A stretch of DNA of 64,000 nucleotides from Luteimicrobium sp042670205. Lineage in GTDB: Bacteria; Actinomycetota; Actinomycetes; Actinomycetales; Cellulomonadaceae. Shown here piece after piece: positions 26,820 to 35,802 of the stretch. The stretch is taken from assembly GCF_042670205.1 (NCBI RefSeq), contig NZ_JBHUWD010000009.1, positions 39,792-103,791 of the forward strand, written 5' to 3'. The position numbers and the translations under genes were made by a program. The notes under the pieces are model-generated. The model was given only the letters and a program-made list of their open reading frames with translations. It made no database searches and was not told where the DNA came from. How positions within the stretch are numbered: position 1 is the stretch's first letter; the number at the start of each line of letters is the position of its first letter.

Positions 26820-26855
26820 CCGACGGGCGGCACACGGGTGTGAGCCGCCCGTCGG
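26820..26855. terminator. Hairpin between convergent hydrolase genes
   Basis: Arms 26820-26831 and 26844-26855 (CCGACGGGCGGC and its complement) enclose a 12-nt loop that itself can pair ACAC with GTGT. It sits between genes ending at 26818 (+) and 26879 (-). Confidence 0.6.
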
Positions 26856-26878
26856 TGCCGGGCGGTCGGCCCGGTCCG

Positions 26879-27628
26879 TCAGACCGCCGGGCTCAGGTGC
26901 CGCGCGAAGAACCGCACGGCGCTGTCGGCCTCGAACCGTGGCAGCTCCTTGTGCCGCCCGGCGTTGGCGTGGAGGGTCTTCTCCGTCGACGCGAACGCGT
27001 CGAAGAGCTCCAGACCGGCCTCGCGGTCGATGTGCTGGTCGTCCCACTGCAGGTCGAACTCGATCGGCACGGTGACCTGCCGCGCGAGCGGCACGAGCGC
27101 GTCGGGCCAGAACTGCCCCAGCACGGCGGCGCCGATCCGCGGCTCAGCGACCAGCAGGGGCACCCCGATCGCCGTGCCCATGTTGATGCCGTAGTAGCCG
27201 ACCGGGCCGTCCCCGACCTCGGGGAGCTCCTGGAGCGCATCGAGCACGGTCCGCCACTCGGGCACGGCCTGCTCGGCGAGGGCGCCGTTGTACCGGACGA
27301 CGATCGGACCGACGGGCTCGCCGACCTCCATCGCCTCCTGCATGGCGTCGATCTCGCGGTCGTCGTACGCGGTGCGCGGACGCCCGCCGTGCCCGGGCGC
27401 GTCGAGCGAGGCGGCGACGAAGCCGCCGTCGACGACGAGCCGACGGGCCCGGCCGACCATGGCGGGCGCGGTGCGATGGGTACCGCCCCCGTGGCCCAGC
27501 AGGACGAGGGGCGCGGGTCCGACGGCGTCGGCCGCCGACCAGAGAGCCCCGGTGAGCTCACCGACGGTGAACTCGCGCTGCACGACGCCGTCGACGGTCG
27601 TCGTGGTGGTGAAGAGAAGAGTGTTCAT
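26879..27628 (-). CDS. Alpha/beta hydrolase (dienelactone hydrolase-like)
   Basis: A 249-residue hydrolase. LVLLGHGGGTHR provides the oxyanion-hole region. The nucleophile position reads YYGINMGTAIG, i.e. G-x-N-x-G with Asn where Ser or Cys is expected, so activity may be altered or lost. FDLQWDDQHI carries an Asp and NAGRHKELPR a late His. ATG 27628 follows an AGAGGAC site; the upstream leader contains an 8-bp inverted repeat (27643-27667). Confidence 0.75.
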   Translation of the reverse strand: MNTLLFTTTTTVDGVVQREFTVGELTGALWSAADAVGPAPLVLLGHGGGTHRTAPAMVGRARRLVVDGGFVAASLDAPGHGGRPRTAYDDREIDAMQEAMEVGEPVGPIVVRYNGALAEQAVPEWRTVLDALQELPEVGDGPVGYYGINMGTAIGVPLLVAEPRIGAAVLGQFWPDALVPLARQVTVPIEFDLQWDDQHIDREAGLELFDAFASTEKTLHANAGRHKELPRFEADSAVRFFARHLSPAV

Positions 27629-27642
27629 GGGTCTGTCCTCTC

Positions 27643-27667
27643 GGGAGCACGTGGTGACGGTGCTCCC
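27643..27667. promoter_or_regulatory. Inverted repeat in hydrolase leader
   Basis: GGGAGCAC (27643-27650) and GTGCTCCC (27660-27667) are perfect arms 9 nt apart, just upstream of the ribosome site of the minus-strand hydrolase. It could be an operator or a leader hairpin. The rest of the 209-bp gap shows nothing I recognise. Confidence 0.45.
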
Positions 27668-27837
27668 GGCGACCCCTACGTCGTCCGACCCGCCGCGACC
27701 GCGAGCGGAGCACCCAGCGTTGCTGCGAACATCGGGCACCACCTCCTCGGTCGGGTCACGGCGCGTGCCAGGCTACGCCGCGGGTCGACGGCGGCCCAGC
27801 GGTTTTCACCGGCCGTCACCGCGGGCGCGGGGTCGCG

Positions 27838-29148
27838 TCAGCTCTGGGCGGCCTTGATCGCGGCCTCGCACTCGGCCTTCGTGCTGGGCACCTCGGACGC
27901 GTCGATGCCGTCCGTCGCCCGGTTCTTCGGAGTGGCCGGGGCGGTCGGCTTCTTCGTGCTCGGGCTCGTGGTGCTGGGCGCCTTCGTGCTCGTGCCCGAC
28001 GTGCTGCTGTGCGTGCCGCCCGAGGAGGTCTTCTTCTTCTCGGACGCGACGAGCGGCTTGTCCTCCTTGAGCTTCTTCCACACGCCCGCCGCCGACGGCG
28101 CCCACTGAACCTTCGACAGAGGCTGCGGAGGGTAGGCCTCGTAGGGGATCGTGAGGAACACGACGTCGTCGAGCGACACATGGCGGAGGCTCCACCCGAG
28201 CCCGACGAGGTTCTTGAGGCTCGACAGGTTGCTGCTCGTGGTGAGGGACTTGGTCGCGGCGTCGAGGAACGACAGCAGCTTGGGGGCCGACGTGAGGACG
28301 TTCTGGTCGACGAGCTTGGTGAACATCGCGCTGACCATCTCCTGCTGACGCAGGATGCGGCTCGTGTCGCTGCCGTCGAGCCCCTCGCCCTTGCGCGCAC
28401 GCGCGTACCCGAGGGCCTTCTTGCCCTTGAGCGTCTGCCAGCCCGGGTCGAGCACGAGGTGGTTCGCCTCGGGCGAGTCGATGTGCCGGGTGATGCACAT
28501 CGGCACGCCGTCGAGCGCGTCGATCATGCCGGCGAACCCGGCGAAGTCCACGACCACGAACCCGTCGAGGTGGAGGCCGGTGTCCTTCTCGACCGTCTGC
28601 CAGGTGCACAGTGCCCCGCCCGCGACGGAACCGGTCGCGTCCGCGCCGTACGCGAACGCCGCGTTGAACATCCCGACCGCGTACTCCCGGGTCGTCGTGC
28701 CCTTCTCGTCGACCTTGCACGCCGGGATGTGGACCATCGAGTCGCGCGGGATCGAGACGACCTCGACGCGCTTCCGGTCGGCCGAGACGTGCAGGATCAT
28801 CGTCGTGTCCGAGCGCTGGCCCACCTCGCCGTCGCCGACCTCCTTCGCGTTGGCGCCCCCGCGCGAGTCCGAGCCGAGCACCAGGATGTTGAGGTCGTTC
28901 CCGGCGTCCGGGTCGTTCGGGTCGTCCGGGGTGTGCGTCGGCTTGCCGAGCACCGCCTCGACGTCGATGCCGTGGACGTTGCCCTGGTAGTGCCGCGCGA
29001 GCGCCCAGGCGCCGGTGCCCACGGCGGCGACGGCGCCGACCACGACGAGCGAGAGGACCTTGACGAGCCGGTGCGTGTGACGGGCACGCGCGTGCGCGGG
29101 CGGGCGGGCGGAGCCGTCGTCGGGCGCAGGCTGTGTGGCAGTCGTCAC
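27838..29148 (-). CDS. LytR-CpsA-Psr (LCP) family cell-wall ligase
   Basis: A 436-residue LCP protein. A basic cytoplasmic tail is followed by one transmembrane helix at about 29-50. The extracellular catalytic domain contains NILVLGSDSRGG (~87-98), RSDTTMILHVS (112-122) and VVSIPRDSMV (130-139), with the conserved Arg/Asp residues that bind pyrophosphate lipids. LCP enzymes attach glycopolymers from polyprenyl carriers to peptidoglycan. The last ~75 residues form a Lys/Ser/Thr/Pro-rich tail ending in a short Cys-containing helix. It lies downstream of tadA on the same strand. Confidence 0.92.
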   Translation of the reverse strand: MTTATQPAPDDGSARPPAHARARHTHRLVKVLSLVVVGAVAAVGTGAWALARHYQGNVHGIDVEAVLGKPTHTPDDPNDPDAGNDLNILVLGSDSRGGANAKEVGDGEVGQRSDTTMILHVSADRKRVEVVSIPRDSMVHIPACKVDEKGTTTREYAVGMFNAAFAYGADATGSVAGGALCTWQTVEKDTGLHLDGFVVVDFAGFAGMIDALDGVPMCITRHIDSPEANHLVLDPGWQTLKGKKALGYARARKGEGLDGSDTSRILRQQEMVSAMFTKLVDQNVLTSAPKLLSFLDAATKSLTTSSNLSSLKNLVGLGWSLRHVSLDDVVFLTIPYEAYPPQPLSKVQWAPSAAGVWKKLKEDKPLVASEKKKTSSGGTHSSTSGTSTKAPSTTSPSTKKPTAPATPKNRATDGIDASEVPSTKAECEAAIKAAQS

Positions 29149-29233
29149 ATTCGGAGCGTAGGCCCGGAACGCGAGGTTCCTCTATCCGGCGCGTGGTGGA
29201 ACTGTGAGGGCCCTGGGCAAACGTGCGCGCAGG

Positions 29234-29698
29234 TCAGCGCTGGTTCTCGAAGAACGTGCGCAGGAGGTGCCCGCACTCCTCGTCGCGCACGCCGCCGACC
29301 ACCTCGACCCGGTGCACGCTCCGGGGGTCGCGGACGAGGTCCCACACCGAGCCGGTCGCCCCCGCCTTCGGGTCCCACGCCCCCAGCACGACGCGCGGCA
29401 CCCGGGCCAGGACGATCGCGCCCGCGCACATCGCGCACGGTTCGAGCGTGACGACGAGCGTGCAGCCGTCGAGCCGCCACCGGCCCAGCGTCGCCGCCGC
29501 CGCGCGCAGCGCCATGACCTCGGCGTGGGCCGTCGGGTCCCCGGTCGCCTCCCGCGCGTTGCGCCCCGCCCCCACGACGACGCCGTCCGAGTCCACGACG
29601 ACGGCACCCACGGGCACGTCCCCGGTCGCCGGGGCGGCGCCGGCCTCGACCAGCGCGAGGCCCATCAGGTCGTCGAATCGCCGCGGGTCGCCGTACAC
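29234..29698 (-). CDS. tadA: tRNA adenosine(34) deaminase
   Basis: A 154-residue deaminase converting A34 to inosine in tRNA-Arg(ACG). Zinc motifs are clear: HAE at residues 58-60 and PCAMC at 87-91. The typical TadA C-terminus VVGGVRDEECGHLLRTFF is present. I chose GTG 29698 because it gives the normal N-terminal helix (RRFDDLMGLALVEAG); an ATG at 29665 would remove part of it. It is divergent from upp, with ~66 bp between starts. Confidence 0.92.
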   Translation of the reverse strand: MYGDPRRFDDLMGLALVEAGAAPATGDVPVGAVVVDSDGVVVGAGRNAREATGDPTAHAEVMALRAAAATLGRWRLDGCTLVVTLEPCAMCAGAIVLARVPRVVLGAWDPKAGATGSVWDLVRDPRSVHRVEVVGGVRDEECGHLLRTFFENQR

Positions 29699-29764
29699 GT
29701 CCCCAGCCTCGCAGATCGGCGCAACCGCGCGCTCCGTCGGCCGTCGCGCCGGTACCGTGGGCAC

Positions 29765-30400
29765 ATGCGCACCATCGTCGTCGACCACCCGCTCGTGGCC
29801 CACAAGCTCGCCGTGCTGCGGGACGAGAGCACCCCGTCTCCCACCTTCCGCCATCTGGTGGACGAGCTGGTGACCCTGCTCGCGTACGAGGCGACGCGGG
29901 AGGTCCACGTCGAGGCCCGCGAGATCCGCACCCCGGTGGCCACCACCCAGGGCGTCTACATCTCCGACCCGCCCCCGCTGATCGTGCCGATCCTGCGCGC
30001 GGGGCTCGGCATGCTCGACGGCATGACCCGCATGGTCCCGAAGGCCGAGGTCGGGTTCCTGGGCATGGTGCGCAACGAGGAGACCCTCCAGGCGACGACG
30101 TACGCGAACCGGCTGCCCGACGACCTCACGGGCCGCCAGTGCTTCCTCGTCGACCCGATGCTCGCGACCGGCGGCACCCTGGTCGCCGCGATCGAGTACC
30201 TCCTCGACCTCGGGGCTCGGGACGTCACCGCGGTCTGCCTGCTCGGTGCCCCCGAGGGCCTCGCCGCCGTCGAGGCCGCCGTCGGCCACCGCGCCGAGGT
30301 GACGGTCGTGGTGGCCGCCGTCGACGAGCGGCTCGACGAGCGCGGCTACATCGTGCCGGGGCTCGGCGACGCCGGCGACCGGCTGTACGGCGTCGTCTGA
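29765..30400 (+). CDS. upp: Uracil phosphoribosyltransferase
   Basis: A 211-residue enzyme making UMP from uracil and PRPP in pyrimidine salvage. The PRPP-binding loop FLVDPMLATGGT is at 127-138, PILRAGLGM at 75-83 and the uracil-binding C-terminal YIVPGLGDAGDRLYG is present. Length is standard. It is divergent from tadA, a common actinobacterial arrangement. A perfect 11-bp inverted repeat starts 20 bp after its stop. Confidence 0.96.
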   Translation: MRTIVVDHPLVAHKLAVLRDESTPSPTFRHLVDELVTLLAYEATREVHVEAREIRTPVATTQGVYISDPPPLIVPILRAGLGMLDGMTRMVPKAEVGFLGMVRNEETLQATTYANRLPDDLTGRQCFLVDPMLATGGTLVAAIEYLLDLGARDVTAVCLLGAPEGLAAVEAAVGHRAEVTVVVAAVDERLDERGYIVPGLGDAGDRLYGVV

Positions 30401-30419
30401 CCGCGCACGCCGCCCGTCA

Positions 30420-30444
30420 CGATGTCTCGCATCGCGAGACATCG
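30420..30444. promoter_or_regulatory. Inverted repeat with GTCTCGC/GCGAGAC arms
   Basis: CGATGTCTCGC and GCGAGACATCG are perfect 11-bp arms 3 nt apart. A second, imperfect copy follows within 10 bp (ATGTCTTGG ... GTGAGACG, 30451-30475). Two like-sequence dyads look more like a regulator binding site than a terminator. It lies ~235 bp before the winged-helix gene. Nothing else is recognisable in the 276-bp gap. Confidence 0.5.
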
Positions 30445-30676
30445 CGCCGCATGTCTTGGCTCGCACCGTGAGACGTGCGACTCTGCCTGTGTGAACGAGC
30501 AGCCGACCCTCGCAGCGCCCCTGAGCGCTGCCGTCGGCATGCCTCGGTGTCCTCGCGTCTGTTGTTGCGCCTGACCCTCCCTCGCCCCCGGGCGAGCTCG
30601 CGCTCCACGCGTCCCACGACGCACCCAGACGCCCGCCCCGGGCCCGCACGGCCCGGCCGCACCCCGAGGTTCACCC

Positions 30677-31348
30677 ATGACGCTCGTCTCCGACTCCCGT
30701 CCCGCCGCCCAGCGCGCGCCCCGCACGAGCCCTCCCGGCTTCGTCCTCTACGTCGGCGTCGACCCGCAGACCGCTCACCGCAGCGGTGAGCTCGTCGAGC
30801 TCGCCGAGACGCTCAGCGAGTTCGCCCGCGAGTGGCTCCCCGACGCCGAGACCTACACCGCCCTCCGGCTCACGGACGCCCCGGCGGGACTCGCTCCCGC
30901 CACCCGCGACCGGACCGCCGCTCCCGCCCGACCGACCGCACCTCACCGGCCCGGCTCGCCCGCGGCCCGGCGGGTCGCCGAGGCTCCCGCCGTCCGGCAC
31001 GACGACGTCTCGGCCTTCCGCGAGCGGCTCGCGCACATCTCGACCGTGCCCCGCCTGGTGATCGACACCCGCGGGCGCAGCGTGACCGTCGACGACCGGT
31101 CCGTGCACCTCACCTACAAGGAGTTCGAGCTGCTCGTGCACCTCGCGCGGTCGCCCGAGCGACCCGTCACACGCGACGAGCTGCTCGACACCGTGTGGGG
31201 CCACGACGCCGTCCGCGAGGGCACGCGCACCATCGACGTCCACGTCCGGCGGGTCCGCGAGAAGCTCGACGTCGGCCACGTCATCACGACCGTGCGCGGC
31301 GTGGGCTACCGGTTCGCGACGGCGGCCGAGGTCGTCCTCCAGGGCTGA
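30677..31348 (+). CDS. Orphan OmpR/PhoB-type winged-helix regulator
   Basis: A 223-residue protein whose C-terminal ~100 residues form a Trans_reg_C winged helix: VIDTRGRSVTVDDRSVHLTY, KEFELLVHLARSPERPVTRD, then TIDVHVRRVREKL and TTVRGVGYRF. No receiver domain precedes it. The N-terminal ~65 residues (FVLYVGVDPQTAHRSGELVE and following) make a small domain I do not recognise, joined by a Pro/Arg/Ala-rich linker. No kinase gene is adjacent. It is probably a DNA-binding regulator whose activity is not controlled by standard phosphorylation. Confidence 0.82.
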   Translation: MTLVSDSRPAAQRAPRTSPPGFVLYVGVDPQTAHRSGELVELAETLSEFAREWLPDAETYTALRLTDAPAGLAPATRDRTAAPARPTAPHRPGSPAARRVAEAPAVRHDDVSAFRERLAHISTVPRLVIDTRGRSVTVDDRSVHLTYKEFELLVHLARSPERPVTRDELLDTVWGHDAVREGTRTIDVHVRRVREKLDVGHVITTVRGVGYRFATAAEVVLQG

Positions 31349-31361
31349 CCGCCGACCGCGC

Positions 31362-34300
31362 TCAACCCTCGAGCGACCAGGGCCGCGGGAGCCCGAAGAG
31401 GCGCGCCACGTCGTTCGCGCGAGGCGGCGTGAGCAGCGAGAGCCGGTGCTTCCAGAGCACGCCGTAGTCGAGCCGCCAGACGTCGCCGCCGTACGTCACG
31501 CGGTCGCCCTCGTCGTAGACACCGGGGGACCACGCCGGGACGCACCGCACGCCGTCGACCGGCAGCGTGAACGTCTGGCCGGCCGCCCTGACCGTGACGA
31601 CGACGCCCTGCTCGCCGACCGTCTGCTCGACGGTGGCCGTCTCGCCCGCCGGGACGGTCACGTTCTCTGTCGGGTCGCCCTGGCTCGTCACGTGGAACCG
31701 GACGTCGACGGACGAGTCCCGGTTGTCGAGCAGGATCACGACCGGCGCCGACGACTGCTGCGTGCGCCGGTCGAACGTGCACTCCCCCACCGACGCGACC
31801 GACGCCGCGGGGTGCGTGCAGTCGGGCGCGTCGTAGGCGACGTCGTCGGAGGCGGTGAACCCGTCGCGCCAGGCCGTGAGGTGGACCGAGCCGCCGCGGA
31901 CGTCGCCGTCGTCGTCGCGACCGGCCTTCGTCACGACGTCGACCGAGCCGTGCGCCGGGACGAGCACCGACCGCGCGCCCTCGACCTTCACCCAGACGTC
32001 GCGCGACGACCCGTTGGCGAGGGTCACGGTGACGGTGCCGTCGCACTGGGCCGACGCCGAGGCGCTGCCGGCCCAGCGCGCCTCGGACGTGACCTGGACG
32101 GACGCGCTCGACGGCGGGGCGCCCCACGCGTCGAACGTCACGCCCACCGTGTCCTGGGCGGACGAGTCGCGCCGGACGTCGACGGTCAGGTCGAGCCGCA
32201 GCGTGGCCGTGGCGCCGGGCGCGAGCGAGCGGTCAGCGACGACCGTGCGACCCCAGCCGTGGAAGTCGCCGCGCACGCGGTCGACCGTGAAGCCGTCAGG
32301 GAGGTCGAGGCGCGCGACCAGCCCGCGCGCGCGGGCCGTGCCGTCGTTCGTGACCGACGCGGTCACGGACACGTGGCCGGGGTTCGCGACGGTGACGGCG
32401 TCGCCGTCGTGCGCGTCGAGCACGGGCTTGCCCGGGCACGGGTTCGCGACGTAGCGCACCGTCTGCGTCGTGGTGACGCCGTCACGCGTGAAGGTCACGT
32501 CGACCGAGGCCGAGCGCCCGTGCCGGCCGTCGTACCAGCCGTGGTGGTGGGCCTCGTAGGTCACGGGGACGTCGACGAGCTGGTCGCCGCCGGTGCCGAC
32601 CTTCTGGGTCACCCCGTTCGCGCTCGCCGTGAACGCGGCGACCGAGCCGTTGCCGACGTCGATCGTAAGCGTTCCCTCGCCAGGGTGCTCCCACCCGACG
32701 CACTGGACGGCGCCGTGCGCGGTCGCGGTCGCGCCCGTCCACGGGTCCTCGACGGCGAGCTGCTGAGTCCAGGAGGCGGTCGGGTGCGTCGCGTTCGCGT
32801 CCCCCGGGTTCCCGACCGCGAAGGCGACCTGCACCGGCCCCGACGCGGCGCCGTCGCGCGTGGTGAGCGCGAGAGGGAGGCTCGCCTTGTCGCCCGCTGC
32901 AAGCGAGCCGACGAGCGTCCACGTGCCGTCGCCGGTCTTCGTCCAGCCGTCGCCCACCCCGACCGCGACGCCGGCGGGCGCCGTGACCGTGGCCGTGACA
33001 CCCGTCGCAGCGACCGAGCCGGCGTTGGTGACCCTCGCGGTGGTGGCCGTCGTGTCGGGGTTCGCGAGGGTCGTCGAAGCGGCGTCCTCGGAGGAGAGGG
33101 AGGGCGCGCACGGGTCGGCGACATAGCTCGCGGACGGCGCGGTGAAGGTCCGGACCGTGCCGTCGACGGTGCGCCGGAACGTCACGCTGACGTCCTGAGC
33201 GCCACTGCCCGCGTACGTGACGGCGAGCGGCGCGGACGCCGAACCACCCGAGCCGACCGTGACCGGGTCGCTCGTGACCGCGCCGGTCGTGGCCGTCGCC
33301 GAGGCCGCGACGCTCGATCCGTTCGCGACCGGGGCGGTGACGGTCGCGCGGCCGACCTTGTCCGTTTCCGGCCCGGCACACTGCAGCGCCGGCGTGCCGA
33401 CGGTCGCGCCCTGCCAGGGCTGCTCGACCGTCAGACCGGCGGAGACCGTCGGCGTCGTGCTGTCGGCGACGGCGCCGCGGACCGTCAGGGTCGCCTGGCC
33501 GGCGCCGGCGGGCGCGGTCCCCGACGCGCCGCCGGGACCGTCGGCCACGACGTGCGAGGTGAGCGTCGCGGTGCCACCGCTGGGCAGCGAGAACCCGTCC
33601 GGGACCCGCCAGACGGTGCCGCCGAACCCGTCGACCGCCGTCCACGCACCACCGCCGCTGACGCTCGTCACGCGGACCCCGTCGGGGACGGTCAGCGCGA
33701 CCGTCGCGCGGGACGGGGACCCCGCGTCGCCCGTGTTGGTGAGCCCGAAGGCCACGTCGCCCTCGCCCGGGTTCGCGACGGTGACCGCCGAGAGCGCGGA
33801 CGGCACGAGGTTGGCGCTGTGGACCGTCGGGTCCTGCGGCGCCCAGCTTCCCGTCCACGGCGACGTGTAGCCGTCCGCGGAGATCCGCCACGCGAAGCCG
33901 CCGAAGCTGCGCGACTGCGGCGTCATGCTGATGGCCACGCCGACCTGCGAGCCCGGGTCCAGCGAGGCGAGGTGGCACGTCACCGTGGGGCCGGTGTCGG
34001 TGCCTGCGGGCGTCACGGCGCACGTGCCGTCGGGCACGTCGAGCCGGAGCGCCGCGCTCACGACGCCGCCGCCCGCACCCCCGGTGCCGCTGGGCAGCAA
34101 CGTCGCGGTGTCGGCGTCGACCGACTGCGGGAGCTGGACGGTCAGGTCGACGTCGTGCGCCGTGGTGCCACCGCTGTTCGACGCCGTCAGCGACATCTGC
34201 GTCGTCGAGCCGACCGTGAAGGTCGGGGCGCCGTCGAGGCCCAGCGCCAGGCTCGCGGGCGCGGCGACCGGCGGGGGCGTGGGGGCAGCGGTCGGCTCGG

Positions 34301-35666
34301 TCGGGGCGAGGGTCGGCGGCGGCACGACGACGGACGGCGGCATCGTCTGCGCGGCCGACGGGAAGGTCGGCGCGACGGTCGTCGGCGACGTGAGGTCGGG
34401 GGCCGTCGGCTCGCTCGACGGCGCCGGTTCGGCAACCGGCGCGGCGGTGGCTTCCGGGCTCGAGAGCGGCACCTCGAGCGACGGCACGGGCACCTCGGCC
34501 TCCGGCGACGCCCCCCGGTGCGAGAAGACGCCGAGGCCGGCCGCCACCCCCAGCCCGACGGCCGCCGTCAGCCCGACCGTCACGACGGTGGCCGTGACGG
34601 GTGCGGCCGCGAAGAAAGCGGCGAGCCCGGTCGCGCCCGCCGTGGCGCTGCCCCCCGCGCCGGCCGCCGCCGCACCGCCCGTGGCACCCGCGCCCGAGGC
34701 GGCCGCGCCGACGCCCGAGCCCACGCCCGAGCCGGTCGCCGCCGCACCGGAGCCGGTCGCCGCCGCACCCGAGCCGGTCGCCGCGCCGGCACCGGCACCG
34801 CCCGCGCCCCCGGCGGCACCCGCACCACCTGCGGCGCCCGCACCTGCCATGCCGCCGAGCGGCAGCGCGTGCCCGACGAGCGCCATCGCGCCCGTGCCGA
34901 GCACGAGCGGCGCGATCACGCCACGCATGCCGTGGGCGACGTCGCCCAGCTCGAGCACGAGGGCGCGGCAGTCGCCGCAGCCCTCGAGGTGGGCCTCGAC
35001 CTGCGCCGTCTCGCGCTTGGCGAGACCGCCGCGCACGTACGAGCCGAGAAGCCCGTTGACCGCCTGGCACCCCTCGTCGGCCGTTCCGCTCAGGTGCTGC
35101 TGCAGGTACGCCTGGCGCAGGCCCTCGCGGGCCCGGTAGGCGAGCGCGGAGACGCCGTTGGCCGTGAGCCCGAGCAGCGGCGCGATCTGCGCCGGCGTGA
35201 GGCTCTCGACCTCCGTGTACCAGAGCACGGCCTGCCAGCGCTCGGGCAGACCCCGATACGCACGGCTGACCACGGACCGCTCGAAGCCCTCGAGCGCGGG
35301 CTCCTCCGTCGAGGCGGCCAGCCCGAACGACGACTCGTACATCGTCCAGTCGTCCGTGGGCCGCTGACGCCGGCTGCCCTCGGTCAGCCCGTACGCGGTG
35401 TGCCGGACGACGGTGAACAGGTACGCGCGGAACGCGAGGTCGGGCCCGCCGCCCGACTGCAGCACCGACAGCACCTTCGCGAACGCGTCCGAGACGACGT
35501 CGTCGGCGTCCGCGGGCCTCGAGACGTACTGTCGCGCGACCGCCGCAGCCGCCGAACTGTGGCGCTCGTAGAGCTCGCCGTAGGCGTGCTTGTCCCCGGC
35601 ACGAACTGCCGCGATGAGCTCGGCGTCGCTCGCCGCGCTCGAGGTGCCGGGGTCGAGGGCCGTCAT
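31362..35666 (-). CDS. ECF sigma factor fused to zinc-finger, membrane and extracellular domains
   Basis: A single 1434-residue reading frame. Sigma-70 region 2 spans about 13-95 (ELIAAVRAGDKHAYGELYER, DADDVVSDAFAKVL) and region 4 about 128-190 (LTPAQIAPLLGLTANGVSAL). A ZAS-type zinc finger follows (C200, H226, C230, C233), as in anti-sigma factors. A Gly/Ala-rich repeat linker (~273-345) leads to one transmembrane helix at ~355-381 and a Ser/Pro/Thr-rich stretch. About 900 extracellular residues follow, made of DUF11/CARDB-like beta repeats, ending in WSPGVYDEGDRVTYGGDVWR, which looks like a CBM5/12 carbohydrate-binding module. The layout implies a membrane-tethered sigma factor sensing an extracellular, perhaps polysaccharide, signal. 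ATG 35666; it is divergent from a degenerate GGDEF gene. Confidence 0.88.
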   Translation of the reverse strand: MTALDPGTSSAASDAELIAAVRAGDKHAYGELYERHSSAAAAVARQYVSRPADADDVVSDAFAKVLSVLQSGGGPDLAFRAYLFTVVRHTAYGLTEGSRRQRPTDDWTMYESSFGLAASTEEPALEGFERSVVSRAYRGLPERWQAVLWYTEVESLTPAQIAPLLGLTANGVSALAYRAREGLRQAYLQQHLSGTADEGCQAVNGLLGSYVRGGLAKRETAQVEAHLEGCGDCRALVLELGDVAHGMRGVIAPLVLGTGAMALVGHALPLGGMAGAGAAGGAGAAGGAGGAGAGAATGSGAAATGSGAAATGSGVGSGVGAAASGAGATGGAAAAGAGGSATAGATGLAAFFAAAPVTATVVTVGLTAAVGLGVAAGLGVFSHRGASPEAEVPVPSLEVPLSSPEATAAPVAEPAPSSEPTAPDLTSPTTVAPTFPSAAQTMPPSVVVPPPTLAPTEPTAAPTPPPVAAPASLALGLDGAPTFTVGSTTQMSLTASNSGGTTAHDVDLTVQLPQSVDADTATLLPSGTGGAGGGVVSAALRLDVPDGTCAVTPAGTDTGPTVTCHLASLDPGSQVGVAISMTPQSRSFGGFAWRISADGYTSPWTGSWAPQDPTVHSANLVPSALSAVTVANPGEGDVAFGLTNTGDAGSPSRATVALTVPDGVRVTSVSGGGAWTAVDGFGGTVWRVPDGFSLPSGGTATLTSHVVADGPGGASGTAPAGAGQATLTVRGAVADSTTPTVSAGLTVEQPWQGATVGTPALQCAGPETDKVGRATVTAPVANGSSVAASATATTGAVTSDPVTVGSGGSASAPLAVTYAGSGAQDVSVTFRRTVDGTVRTFTAPSASYVADPCAPSLSSEDAASTTLANPDTTATTARVTNAGSVAATGVTATVTAPAGVAVGVGDGWTKTGDGTWTLVGSLAAGDKASLPLALTTRDGAASGPVQVAFAVGNPGDANATHPTASWTQQLAVEDPWTGATATAHGAVQCVGWEHPGEGTLTIDVGNGSVAAFTASANGVTQKVGTGGDQLVDVPVTYEAHHHGWYDGRHGRSASVDVTFTRDGVTTTQTVRYVANPCPGKPVLDAHDGDAVTVANPGHVSVTASVTNDGTARARGLVARLDLPDGFTVDRVRGDFHGWGRTVVADRSLAPGATATLRLDLTVDVRRDSSAQDTVGVTFDAWGAPPSSASVQVTSEARWAGSASASAQCDGTVTVTLANGSSRDVWVKVEGARSVLVPAHGSVDVVTKAGRDDDGDVRGGSVHLTAWRDGFTASDDVAYDAPDCTHPAASVASVGECTFDRRTQQSSAPVVILLDNRDSSVDVRFHVTSQGDPTENVTVPAGETATVEQTVGEQGVVVTVRAAGQTFTLPVDGVRCVPAWSPGVYDEGDRVTYGGDVWRLDYGVLWKHRLSLLTPPRANDVARLFGLPRPWSLEG

Positions 35667-35802
35667 TACGGGGTGGTGCTCCAGTCGTCGGACGCCCCCA
35701 CATCGTAGACGCGCGCGCCACGCGAGACCATGGCCCGAGCGGGCGAAACACGAGAGACGCCTCGATCGGTCCGGGACCGGTTTCACCCGCTCCCGCCGCG
35801 TC

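Noticed and set aside
34640..34860. Short GC-rich DNA repeats as a mobile or regulatory repeat
   Set aside because: They encode the Gly/Ala (TGSGAAATGSG) linker of the sigma fusion protein and stay in frame.
31446..35708. A 1420-residue plus-strand open frame opposite the sigma fusion gene
   Set aside because: It is a GC-driven shadow frame; composition is Arg/Gly/Val repeats and no domain is recognisable.
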